16,915 nt of DNA, taken from the NCBI GenBank assembly GCA_009780765.1, contig WQZK01000017.1, positions 1 through 16,915 of the forward strand, in the 5' to 3' direction. The stretch is from Defluviitaleaceae bacterium. Its GTDB lineage: Bacteria; Bacillota; Clostridia; Lachnospirales; UBA5962. Under the pieces are notes generated by a model. It was not told the DNA's origin. It saw only the letters and a program-made list of their open reading frames with translations, and searched no databases. The translations under genes were made by a program, and so were the position numbers. Of the stretch, positions 13,318-16,915 are shown piece after piece (the first letter of the stretch is position 1; every line of letters starts with the position of its first letter).

Positions 13318-13613
13318 AAAGCTGTATAGAAAAAATTTTTTTTTTGACTATTTTTTTGGCAATCTTTCTTTAAATGAATTTAAATGAAATAATTGAGTAA
13401 AATATTTCTCTAGTTAGTACAGTATTTACAAGTAAGTTATTTGAAAATTTCAAAATTGACCAAGTTAAGGGTAAATAAATTAAAGATAAATAGATGGAAT
13501 GATTTAACCTAATGAGTAGAAAAAAGAGTGATTAGTTATTTAAAATAGTTTACAGCTATTTATCTTTCGCTCATTTGCTTTCTATATAATAATATTACAA
13601 TGGAGATGTTAAG

Positions 13614-14789
13614 ATGGGAAATACACAAAATAATGATGTATTATATCACTATAAAGGTAACATTGATATTTTAGTTAATGAAGAAAATTGCGATAAACGA
13701 AAAGAAAAAATTAAGCTGTTTTTATCTAATCAATTTCAAAATAGGAAATTAAATATTTTCATTGGATCAGGATGCTCTACTCCTGCTGTACCCTTAATGG
13801 GTGAAACAATTAAAGATATTTTAAAAGCAGATGAAAATAAAAATATAGGTGAAAAAATAGATGAATACATAAAATTACAAAATAAAGGTCTGTGCAAAGA
13901 AGAGCAATTTAAAAAAGAAAATTTCGGCGACATTGAAGGATTTTTAACTTGGTTATCTAAAGGAATTGACTTTGAAAAAGATACTACTATTAAAAACAAA
14001 TATCAAGAGATTTACAATTCTTTAAGAAAACAATTTATAGATACTATACCTACGTTTGATGATGAAAAGTATAACAACAGCCCTACAAAAGATTATTATA
14101 CTAGATTTTATCAGTATATCTTCGACAAACGAAAAGAAGATTTTAACAAGTTAAATATTTTTACTACGAATTATGACTTGTTTAATGAGTATTCTTTAGA
14201 AAATTGCAAGGTTAAATACACTACTGGCTTTGACACGGGTTTAAATCAATATTTTAATATTAACCAGTTCAATTATAGGCTTGTTGATAGCAGAGAGAGG
14301 TATAAAGATAAGTGGCAACCTACAACTAAAGAAGCAAATTTGTATAAGCTACACGGTTCAATTAATTGGATAGAGAAAAACAATAGGTTGTTGCAATATA
14401 ATGAAAATGACGAAAATGAAAATATTATTATTTATCCAACAGCTCTAAAACACCAAGAAACAAGGCAATCACCTTATTCTGAGCTTTTTAGAGAATTATC
14501 AATACAGTTGCAGAAACCATCTTCTACCTTAGTTATGATTGGTTACGGATTTGGTGATGATCATATAAATAATATCATATCTCAAAACTTAGCTAATTCA
14601 GATTTTACTCTAATTGTTTTTGGAAATGTCGAAGAAGATAGATTGAAAAAGTTTAAAACAAGTAACCAGTCTAGTAATTTTCATATTATTGGTGGTAGTA
14701 TTGGAGATGGCAAACAAGCTCATTATCTTTCTGAGATTGTAATTAATTTTTGTGAAAATCAAAATATAAATGGTGAACCGTATGAATAG
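13614..14789 (+). CDS. SIR2-family NADase of a SIR2-HerA defence system
   Basis: This 391-aa protein has a SIR2-type Rossmann domain: NIFIGSGCS (48-55) for NAD binding, TTNYD (184-188) with the presumed catalytic Asn186, LHGSINW (246-252) with His247, and the family-typical VMIGYGFGDDHINNI (307-321). There is no zinc-binding Cys cluster as in deacetylase sirtuins, and the pattern is that of bacterial antiphage SIR2 proteins that cleave NAD+. In SIR2-HerA systems the two proteins assemble into one large complex, and infection triggers NAD+ loss. A GGAG lies about 10 nt before the ATG. It overlaps the HerA gene by 8 bp, indicating coupled translation. Role is inferred from the known system. Confidence 0.92.
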   Translation: MGNTQNNDVLYHYKGNIDILVNEENCDKRKEKIKLFLSNQFQNRKLNIFIGSGCSTPAVPLMGETIKDILKADENKNIGEKIDEYIKLQNKGLCKEEQFKKENFGDIEGFLTWLSKGIDFEKDTTIKNKYQEIYNSLRKQFIDTIPTFDDEKYNNSPTKDYYTRFYQYIFDKRKEDFNKLNIFTTNYDLFNEYSLENCKVKYTTGFDTGLNQYFNINQFNYRLVDSRERYKDKWQPTTKEANLYKLHGSINWIEKNNRLLQYNENDENENIIIYPTALKHQETRQSPYSELFRELSIQLQKPSSTLVMIGYGFGDDHINNIISQNLANSDFTLIVFGNVEEDRLKKFKTSNQSSNFHIIGGSIGDGKQAHYLSEIVINFCENQNINGEPYE

Positions 14790-16482
14790 TATTGGTAAGG
14801 TTAATTTCGTTAGTTATGATAAATTATCTTTTGAAATTTCAGATTTTGACAAGTTAGAATTTAACAAAAATGGTGATTTTTATCTAGCAAAAGGAATTTT
14901 AGATTTTGTTACGATTACAAATAGGCAAAATTTAAAATTCATTTATAAAGTTGAGAAACTTGAAGATAAAGAAAAATTATTAGCTAAAGGTGAAAATGCT
15001 AAATTTGAACATACAGCAAATGTCGTATGCTCTCCTATTGGTATTATTGAAAGTAATAAGATCAACTTTAACTTAAAATCTTACCCTTTCCTACAAGATG
15101 ACGTATTTTTGACCAGTAATGAAGAATTTAAAGTCATTTTTAATGTCCATAGTCAAAATGCAATTAATCTCGGTTTAATCGATGGGAAGTTTTCTGCTGA
15201 TTTTGATATTAATAAACTTCTAACTTTTCATTCAGCTGTTTTAGGGAATACAGGTAGTGGTAAATCAACAACGATAAGGCAAATTATTAAAGAGGTTTTA
15301 AAACACAACACTCAAAATTTAAACTTACATATTTTTGATGTACATAAAGAATATACAGCAAAAGATGATAAAATTAATCACATTGACGTCTTGAAAGATT
15401 ATAATATACCGTTAAAGAATTTAGAGCTCCAGGACTGGGTTAATCTAGTTAAGCCTAGCGATTTAGTTCAACTACCCATTTTAAGAATGGCATTACAACT
15501 TGCTAATGCTATATCCGAAAATAAAGTATGTGAAATTTGGTTAAAGTGCTACTTAGCACTAACTATGTATCGAAATGTACAAGATAGCCCCGTAACTAAA
15601 AGAACTAAAATAGTTGGCTTTTTAGTTGACACCGATATTGATACAACTAAATATAATTCTCAATTTGGAAACCTCTCGCCCACAGATGAAGCTAAATTTA
15701 TATCTGCACTTGAAGAAAAATTAAATAGTCAAGATTTTTCTTTCCTGCAAGCCCAAATTGAAACTTCAAATTACCAAGTTGAGAGCTTTAACAGTTTATT
15801 AAAATCTTTAGACTATGTTTACAATCTTGAGGAAATTAAGGGAAATAGCAATGCTCGGAATTACTCTAAAACACTTGAAATAAGAATAAAGGAAGTGCAA
15901 TCAAGGTATTCCAGCCTATTTAATTGTTTAGAAGATAATTCCCCACCAAATACAGATAATAAATATGTAACTGTATATGATGTTTCAGAATTAGATGATG
16001 ATTTGTTGCTATTTTTCAGCTCATATTTATGTAAAAAACTTTTCAATGCAAATAGATCTAAAAAACTACAAGAACGTAATGTTAATGTCTTTTTGTTTGA
16101 AGAAGCACATAGGTATATATCAAGAAACAAAGAACATTCACAATTTTATGAGATTGAAATTTTCAGAAAAATAGCAAGAGAGGGACGTAAATTTGGTTGC
16201 TTTTTATACTTATCTAGCCAACGACCAAGCGAATTGTCAAGTACAGTTTTAAGTCAATGCAATAATTATTTTTTACATAGGGTAAAAAATAATATTGATT
16301 TGGAATATTTATCAAAGACAATTCCTTATATAGATAGCAATCAGTTAAAAAGGTTATCGTATCTTCCTACAGGTGTTACATATGCTGTTGGTGAGTTGTT
16401 CCCTATACCGATTGAAATTAAAATTACAGAACCAACATATAATGAAGATGTTACACAAACGCCAAATATTAAATTTATATAG
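14782..16482 (+). CDS. HerA-like ATPase/helicase of a SIR2-HerA defence system
   Basis: This 566-aa protein has an N-terminal beta-barrel-like (HAS-barrel) region (about residues 1-140), Walker A GNTGSGKS (155-162), Walker B FLFEEAH (437-443) with Glu440/Glu441, and the HerA-type SSQRPSE (478-484) and SQCNNYFLHRV motifs. HerA proteins form hexameric rings that translocate on double-stranded DNA. Here the partner is the SIR2 NADase, not NurA. The start at 14782 is chosen over 14770 because GGTGA lies 5 nt before it and the overlap with the SIR2 stop is then short (8 bp). The gene is the last of the two-gene operon and is followed by the hairpin at 16687-16724. Confidence 0.93.
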   Translation: MNSIGKVNFVSYDKLSFEISDFDKLEFNKNGDFYLAKGILDFVTITNRQNLKFIYKVEKLEDKEKLLAKGENAKFEHTANVVCSPIGIIESNKINFNLKSYPFLQDDVFLTSNEEFKVIFNVHSQNAINLGLIDGKFSADFDINKLLTFHSAVLGNTGSGKSTTIRQIIKEVLKHNTQNLNLHIFDVHKEYTAKDDKINHIDVLKDYNIPLKNLELQDWVNLVKPSDLVQLPILRMALQLANAISENKVCEIWLKCYLALTMYRNVQDSPVTKRTKIVGFLVDTDIDTTKYNSQFGNLSPTDEAKFISALEEKLNSQDFSFLQAQIETSNYQVESFNSLLKSLDYVYNLEEIKGNSNARNYSKTLEIRIKEVQSRYSSLFNCLEDNSPPNTDNKYVTVYDVSELDDDLLLFFSSYLCKKLFNANRSKKLQERNVNVFLFEEAHRYISRNKEHSQFYEIEIFRKIAREGRKFGCFLYLSSQRPSELSSTVLSQCNNYFLHRVKNNIDLEYLSKTIPYIDSNQLKRLSYLPTGVTYAVGELFPIPIEIKITEPTYNEDVTQTPNIKFI

Positions 16483-16686
16483 ATATACCGTATTGGAATT
16501 CCTCTAATATATCTATTGATCGAATAAAAAAGTTTAGTTATATAGAATGAATTTTTATGTAGATAGACTTTTACTATTATGTTGGTTAAATAATACAATC
16601 ATCTTTCATTCCAAATTTTGCTATTGAATACAAAAAAAGACTTGTAAACACTTAAAGACCAATATATATTTTGTAAATATCACAAT

Positions 16687-16724
16687 AAAAACAAGATGCA
16701 ACTGTTAAGTCGCACCTTGTTTTT
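16687..16724. terminator. Terminator after HerA, ACCTTGTTTTT family copy 3
   Basis: Arms AAAAACAAGATGC (16687-16699) and GCACCTTGTTTTT (16712-16724) with one mismatched pair. T-runs are present on both strands. Between the HerA stop and this point (16483-16686) I see no gene, only AT-rich sequence. Confidence 0.8.
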
Positions 16725-16738
16725 GTTTGGTATTCAAA
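16713..16738 (+). repeat. 26-bp direct repeat, right copy
   Basis: Identical to 13126-13151. It ends 32 bp before the element-side arm of attR, so the SIR2-HerA module occupies the right end of the element between the two copies. Confidence 0.9.
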
Positions 16739-16749
16739 TCTTTTAAATA

Positions 16750-16769
16750 ATGGGCTGGCTGTTTTTATC
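16750..16769 (+). repeat. Copy of the integrase-leader motif next to attR
   Basis: ATGGGCTGGCTGTTTTTATC here matches the minus-strand sequence at 1765-1745 (ATGGGCTGG, then TGTTTTTATC) except for one substitution and one gap. In the circular form the two copies form an inverted pair around attP and the integrase gene. Confidence 0.65.
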
Positions 16770-16839
16770 TACAGTGCCAATTTAGTTTTTCATCCGTAGA
16801 TACGCCTCCAAACAAAACCGCTATATTTATCTTACTCAT
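16765..16839 (-). pseudogene. ddl: D-alanine--D-alanine ligase, N-terminal start fragment
   Basis: On the minus strand an ATG at 16839, preceded by AGGAGA at about 7 nt, opens MSKINIAVLFGGVST, the Ddl N-terminal strand and glycine-rich loop. After the crossover the frame enters element DNA, adds DEKLNWHCR and stops at 16765-16767, giving a 24-residue peptide. Removing the element fuses ACG-GA to ACAC and restores STEHEVS in frame with the fragment at 1-123. The upstream region (16840-16915) holds a TATACT that could be a -10 box, without a clear -35. The host gene is therefore interrupted between its promoter/start and the catalytic body. Confidence 0.92.
16771..16812. other. attR: attR (right serine-integrase attachment site)
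   Basis: Element-side arm 16771-16792 (begins ACAGTGCCAATT, ends TTTTTCA), crossover TC at 16793-16794, then host sequence encoding the Ddl GGVST motif on the minus strand. The element arm mirrors that of attL at 19 of 22 positions. Confidence 0.85.
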
Positions 16840-16915
16840 CATAATCTCTCCTAAGAACATTCACACTTTAGTATATGGAAAAACATGTTGTAAGTTTAAT
16901 AGTTATATGGTACTC

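Larger units (their letters stand above)
13152..13613. other. AT-rich non-coding region upstream of the SIR2-HerA operon
   Basis: About 460 bp with no supportable ORF. It contains the promoter and palindrome at 13254-13317, an A6T10 tract near 13329-13345, and a TATAAT at 13585-13590 without a good -35. The nearer TATAAT could supply a short leader for the SIR2 gene; the upstream promoter would give a leader of about 325 nt or a separate short RNA. Confidence 0.55.
122..16794. mobile_element. Integrative (probably mobilizable) element inserted in ddl
   Basis: The element is bounded by a serine-integrase attL at the left and attR at the right, with the TC crossover dinucleotide (GA on the minus strand) at 122-123 and 16793-16794. 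The excised circle would be 16,671 bp. Both outside flanks are pieces of one ddl gene in the same orientation, and they fuse in frame when the element is removed. Inside are a large serine integrase, a small resolvase, a coupling ATPase, a replication-relaxation protein, regulators and cargo (surface protease, SIR2-HerA). There is no recognisable VirB4-like ATPase, channel protein or classical relaxase, so it is best described as an integrative mobilizable element that borrows a transfer channel. That label is an inference from gene content. Confidence 0.9.

Noticed and set aside
16341..16598. 85-aa minus-strand ORF over the end of HerA
   Set aside because: It is antisense to a conserved coding region and lacks a ribosome site.
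134..16782. The 12-bp inverted repeat at both ends read as transposon terminal repeats
   Set aside because: There is no DDE transposase and no target duplication. The repeats are the symmetric arms of a serine-integrase attP, and the outer flanks fuse into one ddl frame.
1..16915. tRNA, rRNA or a tRNA-type attachment site
   Set aside because: No cloverleaf or rRNA-like sequence was seen, and the integration site is clearly within ddl.

Overview
The window shows a complete 16.67 kb integrated mobile element sitting inside a chromosomal D-alanine--D-alanine ligase (ddl) gene. The DNA is AT-rich, has strong AGGAGG-type ribosome binding sites, TTGACA/TATAAT-type promoters and many T-rich terminators, and encodes an SLH-domain surface protein. 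This suggests a low-GC Bacillota, probably a Clostridia-class anaerobe (inference). The host gene is on the minus strand. Its first 15 codons plus two bases lie at the right end (16839 down to 16793) and its continuation lies at the left end (123 down to 1). Joining the two ends across a shared GA dinucleotide restores an in-frame Ddl N-terminus. Joining the element's inner ends gives a 46-bp near-palindromic attP with 22-bp arms matching at 19 of 22 positions, as expected for a large serine integrase. That integrase gene (167-1720) lies 21 bp inside the left attachment site.

Layout from left to right: broken ddl end and attL; large serine integrase with its own promoter; a 39-aa ORF; a secreted 1041-aa SLH-anchored subtilisin-like protease bracketed by two related hairpins; a minus-strand cluster of one unknown 147-aa protein and two tiny Cys-rich proteins; a small serine resolvase with two recombination-site-like palindromes upstream; a membrane protein; a coupled pair of small minus-strand genes; a regulatory node with an HTH repressor, two palindromic operators and a divergent 79-aa gene; a minus-strand operon encoding a replication-relaxation family protein, a VirD4/TraG-like coupling ATPase and an M48 metalloprotease; a GC-rich inverted-repeat region that is a candidate transfer or replication origin; a J-domain protein with a heavily structured upstream region; a two-gene SIR2-HerA antiphage module flanked by an exact 26-bp direct repeat; and attR with the ddl start.

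Working together (partly inference): the integrase moves the element between circle and ddl. The replication-relaxation protein and coupling ATPase probably handle DNA processing and recruitment to a conjugation channel. No VirB4, VirB6 or other channel gene is present, so the element looks mobilizable rather than self-transmissible. The protease and SIR2-HerA look like cargo, each bordered by repeated terminator-like sequences that could let cargo be exchanged. While integrated, the element separates the ddl start codon from the rest of the gene, so this copy of Ddl should be off until excision.
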